Assembly: GCA_003222675.1 (NCBI GenBank)
Contig: QHWT01000055.1
Coordinates: forward strand, 47,202 to 111,201
DNA from: Acidobacteriota bacterium
GTDB taxonomy: Bacteria; Acidobacteriota; Vicinamibacteria; Vicinamibacterales; 2-12-FULL-66-21
DNA: 64,000 bases
Direction: 5' to 3'
Positions 7,323 to 15,692 of this stretch are shown piece by piece. How positions within the stretch are numbered: the stretch's first letter is position 1; each line of letters opens with the position of its first letter. The translations under genes were made by a program, and so were the position numbers. Under the pieces are notes generated by a model. It had not been told where the DNA came from, made no database searches, and was given only the letters and a program-made list of their open reading frames with translations.

Positions 7323-8333
7323 TTATTGCTGACCCTCCGGCACCTCGGGGGCGCGCGGCACCAGCCCCTCGCGTGTCAGCAGGATCCCACCGGCAATCGT
7401 CCAGGCGAGCACGCGCGCCTTGCGGACGATGCCCAGCGTGACGCCGGTGTTTGCCCCAAGGCCGAGGACTTGGGTGAACAGCGCCGTCGCCGCTTCGTCG
7501 ACGCCGAGCCGCAGCGGAACGAATTTGAACACGACCGTGATCAGCCGGTTCGTCGTTTCGAGAATGAACGCGGTGAGGAGCGCGGGCGGCGCGCCGTAGA
7601 GGAGCCACAACGTCAGGAAGATTTCGGCGACGCCCAGCGCATGGAAGCCGGCTTCCATCGACGCGATGGCCGGCAGCGCCGTGCGATGGCGCGAGGCGAA
7701 CGTGTAGATCTGTTCCTCGAGCTCCCGGACACGCACCGCGTGCCGGTGCAGCGGCGATGTGCGGTGGGAACGAGAGATGACGCCGAGCGCGCGGCTGATG
7801 AGCGCCGGCTGACGCCAGAGCAGCCAGAGCGCGACGGCGAATAATACGATCGTCGCCGCGATCGCGATCTCGCCGACGTCCCTGATCGCGGCAGGCAGTT
7901 CGAAGCGGAACAGCAAGGCGACCATGCCGACGGCGATCATCGCCGCGGCCGACAACGTGTAGAGCACGTTCTCAATTGCGAGTGCCGTGACGGCCGGCCC
8001 GAGCGCCACGCGTCCCCGCACGAAGGCGGCCTTTGCGGGTTCCCCCACCAGCGGTCCGAGCGGCGTCAGGTTGCCGATGGTATCGCCGCAGATCACTGCA
8101 GAAAACGCATCGGACAACGCGAGCCGGTGCGGCGGTTCGAGGCACAATCGCCAGGCGAGCGCGCGCATCAGAAACCCCAGGCCGCCAATCGCGATGATCG
8201 CGATCAATCCCCATCCTACCTGGCGAAAGTCCGAGGCGATCTGCGCGACGCCGACGTACTCCACCACCCACGCGAGCAGCGCCAGACCGGCGGCGGCGGT
8301 GATGAGGCCCGTCACGTTGAATCGGCGGCGCAT
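7323..8333 (-). CDS. Lysylphosphatidylglycerol-synthase TM-domain (flippase-like) membrane protein
   Basis: A 336-residue polytopic protein with 7-8 hydrophobic segments. It carries the family block GDTIGNLTPLGPLVGEPAKAAFVRGR at about residues 90-115, equivalent to the motif of the LPG_synthase_TM/UPF0104 family. Members move or help assemble lipid-linked compounds across the inner membrane. It lacks the soluble aminoacyl-phosphatidylglycerol synthase domain. It is the first gene of a minus-strand group with the nucleotidyltransferase and the three-part fusion, whose first domain belongs to the same family, so two such domains serve one putative lipid pathway. Substrate unknown. Confidence 0.8.
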   Translation of the reverse strand: MRRRFNVTGLITAAAGLALLAWVVEYVGVAQIASDFRQVGWGLIAIIAIGGLGFLMRALAWRLCLEPPHRLALSDAFSAVICGDTIGNLTPLGPLVGEPAKAAFVRGRVALGPAVTALAIENVLYTLSAAAMIAVGMVALLFRFELPAAIRDVGEIAIAATIVLFAVALWLLWRQPALISRALGVISRSHRTSPLHRHAVRVRELEEQIYTFASRHRTALPAIASMEAGFHALGVAEIFLTLWLLYGAPPALLTAFILETTNRLITVVFKFVPLRLGVDEAATALFTQVLGLGANTGVTLGIVRKARVLAWTIAGGILLTREGLVPRAPEVPEGQQ

Positions 8334-8347
8334 GTCGTTCCACCGAC

Positions 8348-8353
8348 TATAAT
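8348..8353 (+). promoter_or_regulatory. Perfect TATAAT -10 box next to a start codon
   Basis: TATAAT ends 9 bases before the ATG at 8363. Transcription would begin at about 8360, leaving almost no 5' leader, so the DUF4203 mRNA may be leaderless; no ribosome-binding site fits. No good -35 is seen at 16-18 bases: TTGAAT at 8317 is 25 bases away. Confidence 0.45.
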
Positions 8354-8362
8354 CGCAGTTTC

Positions 8363-8965
8363 ATGCTGCCGGCTTCGTTCCAGACACCAGCCGCGATCGT
8401 GCTCCTCGCCGGGGGCCTGATCTCGTGCTTCGCCGGCTACCGCGTCTTCCGCATCGTCCTCGGCATCTACGGGTTCATCCTGGGCGCGCTGGTCGCGAGC
8501 TCCGCGATGGGCACGGAGCACACGGTGTGGATGATTGTCGCCGCGCTCAGCGGCGGCATCGTCGGCGCGCTGATTCTGATCGCCGCATATTTCGTTGGTG
8601 TGGCGCTCGTCGGCGCGGGGATCGGCGCGCTTGCCGCGAGTCTCATCTGGGCATCGCTGCACCGCGAGCCGCACGCGTTCATCGTTATTCTGTTTTCGGT
8701 CGCTGGAGCGCTCGGCGCGCTCGCACTGCAGCGCTACGTGATCGTCGGCGCCACGGCGTTCGGCGGCGCATGGACCGCCATCGTCGGCGGATTGGCGCTG
8801 AGGGGGAACCACCTGGCGGTGGATGCCGCCGCGCACAACAACGTGTGGCTCGCCTACCCGATGGATCCCGCGCCGGGCCAGCACTGGGTGCTCGTCACGT
8901 GGCTCGCGCTCGGCGTCATCGGCGCCGGTGTACAGCTTGGCATCACGGCCCATGGGAAAACATAG
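8363..8965 (+). CDS. DUF4203 (TMEM198-like) membrane protein
   Basis: A 200-residue protein with about seven hydrophobic segments rich in Gly and Ala (GLISCFAGYRVFRIVLGIYGFILGALVAS, then repeated GxxxG-like helices). This layout, and the opening with a 'GYR.FR..LGIYGF..GA' segment, match the DUF4203/TMEM198 family. Function in bacteria is unknown. It is divergent from the flippase-like gene with only 29 bases between start codons. The C-terminal third has a soluble loop (HLAVDAAAHNNVWLAYPMDPAPGQ) before a last helix. Confidence 0.75.
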   Translation: MLPASFQTPAAIVLLAGGLISCFAGYRVFRIVLGIYGFILGALVASSAMGTEHTVWMIVAALSGGIVGALILIAAYFVGVALVGAGIGALAASLIWASLHREPHAFIVILFSVAGALGALALQRYVIVGATAFGGAWTAIVGGLALRGNHLAVDAAAHNNVWLAYPMDPAPGQHWVLVTWLALGVIGAGVQLGITAHGKT

Positions 8966-9117
8966 AGCAGATTTGGTGATGTGGTGATTTGGCGACTTGG
9001 TGATTTGGTGATCCGCTGATTTTGTGATTTACCGAGTCACAGACATTGGATCATGGAACCCCAATCACCAAATCAGAAATCACCCCAATCACCAAATCGG
9101 AATCACTCAATCATCAA
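8966..9117. repeat. Intergenic inverted-word spacer (TTTGGTGATT / AATCACCAAA type)
   Basis: From 8971 the + strand repeats GATTTGGTGAT with variations about six times. From 9058 it repeats the complement (CCAATCACCAAATCAG) about five times up to the ribosome-binding site of osmC. The two blocks could form an imperfect stem of about 60 bp. It is the most regular of the word-built spacers. Confidence 0.7.
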
Positions 9118-9131
9118 ATAAGGAGATCGCG

Positions 9132-9572
9132 ATGGCGACGTTTTCGCGCAATGTGACCGTCAACTGGGAAGGCTCGCTGATGGAAGGCAAGGGACAGGCG
9201 AAGGCCGGAAGCGGCGCGTTCACGCTGCCGGTGTCCTTCCCGCGGCGTGTGGGCGACGCGGAGGGACAGACGAGCCCGGAGGAGTTGATCGCGGCGGCCC
9301 ACGCGGCGTGCTTCGCGATGGCGCTCAACGCGACGGTTGGACGCAAGGGGGGCCAGATCAGCAAGACCGATGTGACGGCGACGGTGTCGGCCGACAAGAC
9401 TGACGCCGGCATCACGATCACGACATCGAAGCTCTCGGTCACGGCCCGCGGCCTGTCCGGCATTCCGAAGGAGCAGTTCGCAGAAGTCGCGCGCGAAGCG
9501 GAATCGAAGTGCCCGGTCTCGAACGCGCTCCGTGGATCGCTCAAGATCGAGCTCGACGCCAAAGCCGTTTAG
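9132..9572 (+). CDS. osmC: OsmC/Ohr family peroxiredoxin-like protein
   Basis: A thiol-dependent hydroperoxide reductase of 146 residues. Both family cysteines are present: one in AAHAACFAMALN (about residue 60), the other in AESKCPVSNAL (about residue 126), with the conserved arginine and glutamate around TSPEELIAAAHAAC. The start at 9132 is chosen because AAGGAGA lies 6 bases upstream and the protein then begins MATFSRNVTVNWEG, as in OsmC; an upstream ATG at 9024 would run through the word repeat. Single-gene unit. Organic peroxides are the expected substrate. Confidence 0.9.
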   Translation: MATFSRNVTVNWEGSLMEGKGQAKAGSGAFTLPVSFPRRVGDAEGQTSPEELIAAAHAACFAMALNATVGRKGGQISKTDVTATVSADKTDAGITITTSKLSVTARGLSGIPKEQFAEVAREAESKCPVSNALRGSLKIELDAKAV

Positions 9573-9916
9573 CGGCATAGGGCAGCCGCTGGCGGAGACA
9601 GGCGATTGTTGAGCGAGACGTACGGGACATGACGCGCGAGCGCCCGGACGGCGCCAGGGCCGGTCATGAAGATCTCATTCAGGCCAATTGTGAATTGGCG
9701 CGCCGGGTGGCGGTGGGAAAAGAGGCCATGGTCGAGAAGATTGATAGAGTCGTTTTGCGACGTTCCGCTTTCGGATCAGTGAGTCGCATGGCCGCGGGAA
9801 GATCGACCCGGTCGATCGTCAGCAGCAAGATCGCCGCGAGTCGTGTAGCCTGATGGGCGGAGAGTATCGTAAGAATCCGCAAGCTGACTACTGGACGGAA
9901 GGGCTAGAGTGCGCAC
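9573..9916. other. Gene-free stretch of 344 bases
   Basis: Short open frames exist on both strands (9629-9853 plus, 9679-9882 minus) but lack ribosome-binding sites and recognisable sequence. GGCGCGCC and a small GCCAATTGTGAATTGGC inverted repeat (9692-9708) are the only features noticed. Confidence 0.4.
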
Positions 9917-10471
9917 ATGACTACCGATCTCGAACAGTTGCGCTATCCCGTCGGCCGGTTGCCGCGGCATCCCGCGGCGGTGGACGCGAAGGAACTCGCC
10001 GAGCATCTCGCCATCATCGAGGCGCTGCCCGCGCGTCTTCGCTCGCTCGTGAACGGACTGAGCGACGCGCAGCTCGACACACCGTATCGCCCCGGTGGAT
10101 GGACGATCCGCCAGGTGGTGCACCACGTGGCGGACAGTCATATGAACGCGTACGTGCGCATGAAGCTCGCCGCGACCGAAGATCGGCCGACCGTGAAGAC
10201 CTATCACGAAGATCTCTGGGCCGAGTTGCCTGAAGCGAAATCAGCGCCGGTCGACGTGTCGGTCGCGCTCGTCGACGCGCTACACCGCCGAATGATTGCG
10301 TTTCTTCGCGCGCTGCCCGCCGAGATGCTGCGCCGCGCCTTCCAGCACGCAGAGTGGGGAACAGTGACGATCGAAGAATCCGTCACCATGTATTCATGGC
10401 ACTGTCGTCACCACTCAGCGCACATCGAGGGAGCCCTGGCGAACACTCGCTCGCGAGCGGCCAGCACGTAG
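9917..10471 (+). CDS. DinB/YfiT-family putative metal-dependent hydrolase
   Basis: A four-helix bundle protein of 184 residues. The metal-ligand histidines are visible: HH in TIRQVVHHVADSHMNAY (about residue 75) and the cluster HCRHHSAHI near residue 170, the DinB_2 layout seen in YfiT/BstA. The region between holds YHEDLWAELPE, also typical. Known relatives act as thiol S-transferases or hydrolases; the substrate here cannot be told. It converges on the histidine kinase with 12 bases between stops. Confidence 0.85.
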   Translation: MTTDLEQLRYPVGRLPRHPAAVDAKELAEHLAIIEALPARLRSLVNGLSDAQLDTPYRPGGWTIRQVVHHVADSHMNAYVRMKLAATEDRPTVKTYHEDLWAELPEAKSAPVDVSVALVDALHRRMIAFLRALPAEMLRRAFQHAEWGTVTIEESVTMYSWHCRHHSAHIEGALANTRSRAAST

Positions 10472-10483
10472 CACCGCTGCGCG

Positions 10484-12058
10484 TCACTCTTCGATGACTG
10501 CGAGGCGCTCGGCGATCAGCTTGTCGAGTACGTCGGGTTCCGGCGGCTTGGTAAGGTGATGATCGAAGCCTGATTCGAGCGAGCGCTGCTTGTCTTCGTC
10601 CTGACCCCAGCCCGTCAGCGCCACGAGCATCACGTGTCGCCCGAGGTGATCCCGGATTCGACGCGCAGCATCGTGACCGTCCATCCGCGGCATGCCGATG
10701 TCGAGAAACGCGACGTGCGGTCTGAACGCCTGCGCGATCTCGACTGCCTGCATACCGTCCACCGCCACCTTCACGAAGTGCCCCTTGAAGGTGAGCATCA
10801 GGCGCATCATCTCCGCGGCGTCCTGATTGTCTTCCGCGATGAGGACGCGCGCGAGCACCGCCGGCACTTCTTCCGGCGCGTGCGCCGCCGTTGCCGGCGG
10901 GTGGACGGTTGCCAGGCGCAGGCGCACGAGGAAACGGCTGCCCAGCCCCGGGCCGTCGCTCGACGCTTCGATCGAGCCGCCGTGCAGCTCGACGAGCCGC
11001 CGCGCGAGCGTCAGGCCGATGCCGAGGCCCCCCTGCGTCCGATCGCGATAGTCCCGAACCTGCGCGAACATGTCGAAGATGCGCGGCAGCATGTCGGCGG
11101 CGATGCCGATGCCCGTGTCCGCAACGATGATCGTAACCTCCGAGCCACTGGCGTCGGCGCGGACGTGAATGCGGCCGCCCCGCTCGGTGTACTTCGCGGC
11201 GTTGTTCAACAGGTTCGAGAACGCCTGTCCGAGTCTCGCGGGATCCGCGTCGGTCCAGAGCGGCTGCGGCGGAAGATCGGCGACGAGCGTATGCCGTTGC
11301 GCGTCGATCATCGGGCGCGTCGCCTCGATCGCCCCGTGCACGACCGATCGCAGATCGATCCGCTCCGGGCGCAGCTCGATCTTGCTCTGCGTAATCCGTG
11401 CGACATCGAGCAGGTCGTCGGTGATTCGCACCAGCTGCAACAGCTGCCGCTCCGTCGTCGCGCGCGCCTTCTCGACGACGGCGGGATCGTCGTGCGCGAT
11501 GCGCATGAGCTCGATGGCGGTGCGGATGGGCGCGAGCGGGTTGCGCAGTTCGTGCGAAAGCGTCGCCAGGAATTCGTCCTTGCGTCGATCGGCGTCCCGA
11601 AGCGCGGTCTCCGCCACTTTGCGATGGGTGAGATCCATGAGCACGCTGACGCAGCCGTAGATGTTGCCGTGCCCATCGTAGAGCGGCTCGACGTCGTTCT
11701 GCACGTAGATCACCGCGCCGTCGGTGCGGACCATCTCGATCTCGTTGCTCACCGACGTTCGGTGCGCGATGGCGTATTGCATCGGCAGGTCCGCGGGGGG
11801 TACGTCGCGCCCATTGCGCTGGATGCGATACAGGGGTTGCTGGCCGGGCGGCGGAGTCAGCGAGATGTTGGCGTCGAGCGGGACCTGCAGCATGGCCGCG
11901 AGCGCGCGGTTCGCGGAAATGTGCCGGCATTCGGGGTCATGCGCGACCGCGATCGGCACCGGCGCGCGCGCGAGAATCGCCTGGAGGGAGTGCAGGCGTG
12001 GCCGCAACTCCTCCGGACTGAGGTCTTCGAGGGCGTCGAAGAGGTTCCAGTCGGACAT
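10484..12058 (-). CDS. Hybrid PAS histidine kinase with C-terminal receiver domain
   Basis: A 524-residue two-component protein with no transmembrane segment, so probably cytosolic. Order: PAS sensor (about residues 22-150), HisKA with phospho-accepting His169 in LSHELRNPLAPI, HATPase with N box NLLNNAAKY (about 282-290), G1 VADTGIGIA and G2 GGLGIGLTLARRL, then a receiver domain from about 403 with the phosphorylated Asp453 in FLDIGMPRMDG and the late lysine in LTKPPEPDVL. No output regulator is adjacent, so its target is unknown. It is transcribed away from the tRNA-Asn gene. Confidence 0.93.
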   Translation of the reverse strand: MSDWNLFDALEDLSPEELRPRLHSLQAILARAPVPIAVAHDPECRHISANRALAAMLQVPLDANISLTPPPGQQPLYRIQRNGRDVPPADLPMQYAIAHRTSVSNEIEMVRTDGAVIYVQNDVEPLYDGHGNIYGCVSVLMDLTHRKVAETALRDADRRKDEFLATLSHELRNPLAPIRTAIELMRIAHDDPAVVEKARATTERQLLQLVRITDDLLDVARITQSKIELRPERIDLRSVVHGAIEATRPMIDAQRHTLVADLPPQPLWTDADPARLGQAFSNLLNNAAKYTERGGRIHVRADASGSEVTIIVADTGIGIAADMLPRIFDMFAQVRDYRDRTQGGLGIGLTLARRLVELHGGSIEASSDGPGLGSRFLVRLRLATVHPPATAAHAPEEVPAVLARVLIAEDNQDAAEMMRLMLTFKGHFVKVAVDGMQAVEIAQAFRPHVAFLDIGMPRMDGHDAARRIRDHLGRHVMLVALTGWGQDEDKQRSLESGFDHHLTKPPEPDVLDKLIAERLAVIEE

Positions 12059-12100
12059 CGTAGAGTGCTGTTCAGGAGAGCATACGCGAGAACCGCACGG

Positions 12101-12129
12101 TTGCGCTGGCGAGGGCTATCCGTTAAACT
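12101..12129 (+). promoter_or_regulatory. Promoter of tRNA-Asn
   Basis: TTGCGC (12101-12106) and TAAACT (12124-12129) are 17 bases apart and lie 37 bases before the mature tRNA 5' end, a usual distance for a tRNA leader. Each box matches the sigma-70 consensus at four of six bases. Confidence 0.5.
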
Positions 12130-12165
12130 GGAAGTTCCTTCAGACCGCGCGTTCTGCGTACGTGT

Positions 12166-12241
<76 letters not shown>

Positions 12242-12290
12242 TCCATCAATAACTTACGACGATCAGCGTTGTGAACAATTTGCCTCTGTT

Positions 12291-12311
12291 GAGCATCCGG
12301 TCGAACCGGAG
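12291..12311 (+). repeat. Partial duplicate of the tRNA-Asn anticodon arm
   Basis: GAGCATCCGG-TCG-AACCGGAG repeats the tRNA segment GAGCATCCGG-CTGTT-AACCGGAG (12186-12208); only the middle differs, 3 versus 5 bases. Such copies are left by integrases that use tRNA genes. Here the insert between them would be only about 100 bases, so any element has gone. Confidence 0.4.
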
Positions 12312-12367
12312 AGTACCTTCATCGCAAAGAGCTGAACGCAAAGCGGATTGTCAATCGGAGTCATTCG

Positions 12368-12565
12368 TCATCTATTCGTGCTCGGCAAAGTTTCGCTCGA
12401 TGAACCCAGCGCAGCGGCTGGAACGCGACACCTTCGCCTCTGCGAAGCAGCGCTTGGCGCCCGTAGCTTCTCGCGCCCAGCGTATTCCTGGCCCGCCGTA
12501 GAAAGGCACCCGGCGAAGAGGATCGTTGCCGCTAGCGTCGATGTTCGAAAGGCCAAACCTTCCAT
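12368..12565 (-). CDS. Short secreted-protein start, probably truncated
   Basis: A 65-residue frame beginning MEGLAFRTSTLAATILFAGCLSTAGQ, a plausible signal peptide with an ILFAGC lipobox-like site, preceded by GGCGGAGGA at a good distance. The remainder (REKLRAPSAASQRRRC...) is low-complexity and unlike a folded protein, so this is probably the front of a larger lost gene. Confidence 0.35.
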   Translation of the reverse strand: MEGLAFRTSTLAATILFAGCLSTAGQEYAGREKLRAPSAASQRRRCRVPAAALGSSSETLPSTNR

Positions 12566-12855
12566 CTGATCCTCCGCCTCGTATGTTTGGAATAGAGCTC
12601 AGCGCCGAGCGGGCGAGCTACAACAATCCGGGCGGCCGGTACTACCGCGGGCTCTGCCGGTCGCTTTCCCGAGCGTCTGCGCGACTCACAGCCGCCAACG
12701 CGAGAACGCAGATAAATCGTTGCGCTCCGCCGCACGTCAACCCAATCAGTTGGATCGTCGATGTTCGTCGCGCGATGCTGTTGTGTAAAGTTCACTCTGC
12801 AGTCTTGACGTTTGTCCCGGGCACTGAGCCCCGGTTGCCGGCTTGAAGCGGACTC

Positions 12856-13093
12856 GCGCGTCACGGTGAGATTGCGAAAGTGGGCCACCGTGCCAAGGTC
12901 TATCCACAATGCCACCGCACCCTTGGCGTTCGCGCCGGTTTTCAAGTCATTGACGATGAGCGTCGGTTGTGGCTCGTCGGGGACGTAGAGCCGCGCCTGT
13001 GCGCCGCGCACCTCGATCTTGACCTTGGTCCATTCGTCGGGGACCGGATCGCCGTACGACTCGTACTTCTCAGGGCTCTCGTTGCGAAGGCGG
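12856..13093 (-). pseudogene. DUF1080 (3-keto-disaccharide hydrolase/LamG-like) fragment
   Basis: Encodes EKYESYGDPVPDEWTKVKIEV, then RLYVPDEPQPTLIVNDLK, GAVALWIDLGTVAHFRNLTV. This pattern (EWTKV+IEV, PTLIVNDLK, G.VALWI..GT.AHF..L) is the second half of DUF1080-type glycosidase-like domains. No start or N-terminal half is present; upstream is a sigma-factor relic in another frame. Confidence 0.6.
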
Positions 13094-13103
13094 GGATCCG
13101 ATG

Positions 13104-13427
13104 CTACTTCTCGAGCAAACTCGCGGCAACGCGCGTGAGCCGCACTGGCGCTATAGCTCCTGTGATCAGCCGCCTGGGTGGCGAGGCATCGTCGAGGCCG
13201 GGCACGTCGGCAAACACTGCGGCGTGAGGCGCGCGCAACAGGCGCCGATAGACGTCTTCCACCTTGTGCCGCGCAATGCCGATCACCCACGCCCGCAAGG
13301 ACGACTGCCCTGGAAATCCCGCGAGGCCGCTGAGTGCCGCCAGGAACACCTACTGCACGACATCGTCCACGAGATCTTCGCGTGGGGGCAGGCGATGGCG
13401 TGCGTCCGGCTGAAGCCCGACCCTTAA
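13104..13427 (-). pseudogene. ECF sigma-factor N-terminal relic with a nonsense codon
   Basis: Two stretches that belong together: EDLVDDVVQ, then a TAG, then VFLAALSGLAGFPGQSSLRAWVIGIARHKVEDVYRR, the region-2 signature of ECF sigma factors (D.VQEVFLAAL.....F.G.SSLRAW..GIARHK). The TAG at about 13348-13350 replaces the Glu codon of VQEVF. Region 4 is absent. The front part is short and contains a REP-like palindrome. Confidence 0.7.
13404..13421. repeat. REP-like palindrome, second copy
   Basis: GTCCGGC-TGAA-GCCCGAC is a 7-bp inverted repeat with one mismatch. It has the same size, loop length and core as the element inside dnaX at 2171-2190. Confidence 0.5.
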
Positions 13428-13440
13428 CGAGATCGCGTCC

Positions 13441-15546
13441 TTATCGGGGCGGACCCGCGGTCGGATTGCGCTCGAAGAAGTCGAACGGCCGGAGCTCGAA
13501 TTCCTGCCGCATGACCGGCACGACGGGCCAGTCTTCCGCCCTGGGGACGTGGTGGAACCCGATCGTGTACCAGAGCACCAGATCCGTGCGTTCGAGGCCG
13601 CGGTTCGCACTGGTCCACGCCGGCAGCCCGTCGTCGTGCGCCCGCCGGAACGGATACGTGCCGGCCGCGTACCGCTCGTCCGCTCGATAGGGCGTGACCC
13701 AGAGATGGAAGTTCGTGAAGCCCGCGCGGCGGCGCAGGGGGTCTCCGGGGGCGAGCAACGACACCGCGTTCATGCCCGGCCGGAGTTCATAGCTGACCGG
13801 GTAACCGAGCGGCCCGATGACGGCGGGATTGATCACGCGCCAGAGCGCGGGCCGTTCCATCTCCATCCGCAGCCGTGCGTCCTGCTCTCGCGCGGCCGTG
13901 TGTCCCTCGAGGGTCCACACGCTCTGCCGCGGGCTGCCCGGATCGAGCCGCGTGGTCTTCAGTCGATCAATCCGGAAGCTGTTCTGCGGACCATCGACGT
14001 CCAGATCGAGACGGAAGCAGAAGAAGTGATCGTGGTTGATCGCGGACGTGTGGGGTGCGACCATCCGCCCGTATGCCGGTCGCGCCGCCGTCGACTCGCG
14101 CGCGGTTCCGCTGCTGACGGCTTTGACCTGCGCGATGCCGGTCGCGCCGACGGAAACGGCAATCGTCCCATCCTGGCGGAAAGCCCAGTCGAAGACGTAA
14201 TCGTAGTTGGCGACGGCGGAAACACTGCGCAGCACGAGATCGGTCCGCGGAGCGACGTCGCTCTGCTGGTTCACGGCCTCGAAGTGGCGCCACGTCACGT
14301 CTCCGGCGCTGCGCTCGAACAGGCAGGCGGCCCGTTCGCGGGTGTACGGCTCTCCCCAGTCGTCGGCGAACACGGCGTCGAAGAACACCGCGTTCGACGG
14401 GCAGTCGCGACCGGGTTCGAGCGGCGCCGCCAGCTTTCCAAGGCCGTCCTCACCCGCATCGAGATACGCCCTGAAGGACCAGCCGGAGCCGGGATCCATG
14501 TACGGAACGAACAGTTCAGACATCGAGCCTTGGTACAGAACCGACCTCGCCGTGCCGCGATCGAGAAACCGCACCATCGACACGACCAGGCCCAGCCGGG
14601 GATCAACGCGGACATGGAACTGCCAGGCTGCCCACGTCACGGTCTGACCCTCCAGTCGAAAGCCCGGCCCGGGTCGCTGCTCGATCGCGATGCCGCTGCG
14701 CGGCTCCGGCACGGGACCGGCCGTCGCTGCGGTGAAATCCGCGGGCCCGCGGGGAATGGGAACGACGCCGGTGTCGACGAGCCGCACGAGACGGTGATCG
14801 TTCAGATCGACGACCGCAATCAGCCCTTCGATCGGCCGGCTCCAGAAATTCCGCGTGTCCGACGAGTCGAAGCAGACGACGTTGGCGAGTCGCTCGTCGA
14901 GGCCGCCGGCTTCGTCCCCGGCAGCGAACGGCACGCAGACGATGTGCTCGTAGCTCTCGATCCCGCGCTTCCTCACCGCCGACTGCCAGTCCTGGCTCGC
15001 AAAGACGATGCGGCCTGCGGCCGTCCATTCCTCTGAGGGAAGGATGCCAGGCTGCATGCCGTCCACACGCCGCCAGGAGATCACTTCGCCGTGTGAGACA
15101 TCGACCACCGCCTCGAAGGTGGAGCGGCCCTGCTTTGCAATGATGAATGCCCGTCTCGAGATCGTCTGGCCGGGCGTCCAGGCGAGGACAAGGGCCTTCG
15201 GTGGCTCCTCGAGCGTGACGAGCGGATACAGCGCGAACTCGTCCACGCGTCCGGCCTTCGCGAGCGCCGCGATCGCAGCTGTCACTTCTGCAGCCGACAA
15301 CGGATCCAGAGGGTGGCGCGGCGAGGAAGCGGCGGCCGGGTCCGGCGCCTGCATGCTGCCGGCGCTTCTTGTTTGGCGCTCGGCGCCGCCGCTCGCGGCG
15401 GTCCGCTCCGCCGCCTCGCTTAGGCTCCCTCCACTCGCTCCCGCTTCGTCGGTCGCTCCGTTCCGCTCGCGACCCGGCGCCAGAATCGCGGTCGCGCACG
15501 CGACAAGAATCGCTGAAGCCTTCATTCGTCGCAGCCCGGTACCCAT
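13441..15546 (-). CDS. Secreted copper-containing primary-amine oxidase
   Basis: Oxidises primary amines to aldehydes, ammonia and H2O2 using topaquinone made from an active-site tyrosine. That tyrosine is in ANYDYVFDW (about residue 448 from this start). Copper ligands are the H-x-H in INHDHFFCFRLDLDVDG (about 503) and the His in GFHHVPRAEDWPVVP (about 665). YLDAGEDGLG carries the catalytic-base Asp. The start is ATG 15546 or the ATG at 15525; both precede a signal peptide (MKASAILVACATAILAPG), so export is likely. Residues about 25-70 are an unusual AGCG-repeat-encoded insert (SGGSLSEAAERTAASGG). Divergent from the DUF4198 gene. About 700 residues, close to other bacterial amine oxidases. 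Confidence 0.92.
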   Translation of the reverse strand: MGTGLRRMKASAILVACATAILAPGRERNGATDEAGASGGSLSEAAERTAASGGAERQTRSAGSMQAPDPAAASSPRHPLDPLSAAEVTAAIAALAKAGRVDEFALYPLVTLEEPPKALVLAWTPGQTISRRAFIIAKQGRSTFEAVVDVSHGEVISWRRVDGMQPGILPSEEWTAAGRIVFASQDWQSAVRKRGIESYEHIVCVPFAAGDEAGGLDERLANVVCFDSSDTRNFWSRPIEGLIAVVDLNDHRLVRLVDTGVVPIPRGPADFTAATAGPVPEPRSGIAIEQRPGPGFRLEGQTVTWAAWQFHVRVDPRLGLVVSMVRFLDRGTARSVLYQGSMSELFVPYMDPGSGWSFRAYLDAGEDGLGKLAAPLEPGRDCPSNAVFFDAVFADDWGEPYTRERAACLFERSAGDVTWRHFEAVNQQSDVAPRTDLVLRSVSAVANYDYVFDWAFRQDGTIAVSVGATGIAQVKAVSSGTARESTAARPAYGRMVAPHTSAINHDHFFCFRLDLDVDGPQNSFRIDRLKTTRLDPGSPRQSVWTLEGHTAAREQDARLRMEMERPALWRVINPAVIGPLGYPVSYELRPGMNAVSLLAPGDPLRRRAGFTNFHLWVTPYRADERYAAGTYPFRRAHDDGLPAWTSANRGLERTDLVLWYTIGFHHVPRAEDWPVVPVMRQEFELRPFDFFERNPTAGPPR
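15362..15474. repeat. AGCG-rich low-complexity insert in the amine oxidase
   Basis: On the minus strand this stretch is built of GAGCG, GAAGCG and GCGGAGCG units and reads in frame as Ser/Glu/Ala/Arg/Gly-rich sequence between the signal peptide and the folded enzyme. Related strings occur outside genes at about 45709-45745 and 63404-63437. Confidence 0.5.
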
Positions 15547-15692
15547 GTCCGTGATCTTTCTGTCCTCCGCGTGTCCGCGCGCACGCCAGATTGGGTGGCC
15601 CGTTCGGCGGCTGGACACGGTCGGTCGACTCGCGGCGGTAAGCCGCACGTGCTACGCTGACCGGGCTTCTACAACAAAGGAGGCGCCTCGCG

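Noticed and set aside
8966..9117. CRISPR array made of the TTTGGTGATT repeats
   Set aside because: Repeats are too short and degenerate, there are no spacers of equal length, the second half is inverted, and there are no cas genes.
10383..11930. Long minus-strand frame overlapping the hybrid kinase
   Set aside because: Low-complexity Ala/Arg sequence, a frame shadow of the 10484-12058 kinase.
13549..15036. Plus-strand frame opposite the amine oxidase
   Set aside because: Shadow with no recognisable motif.
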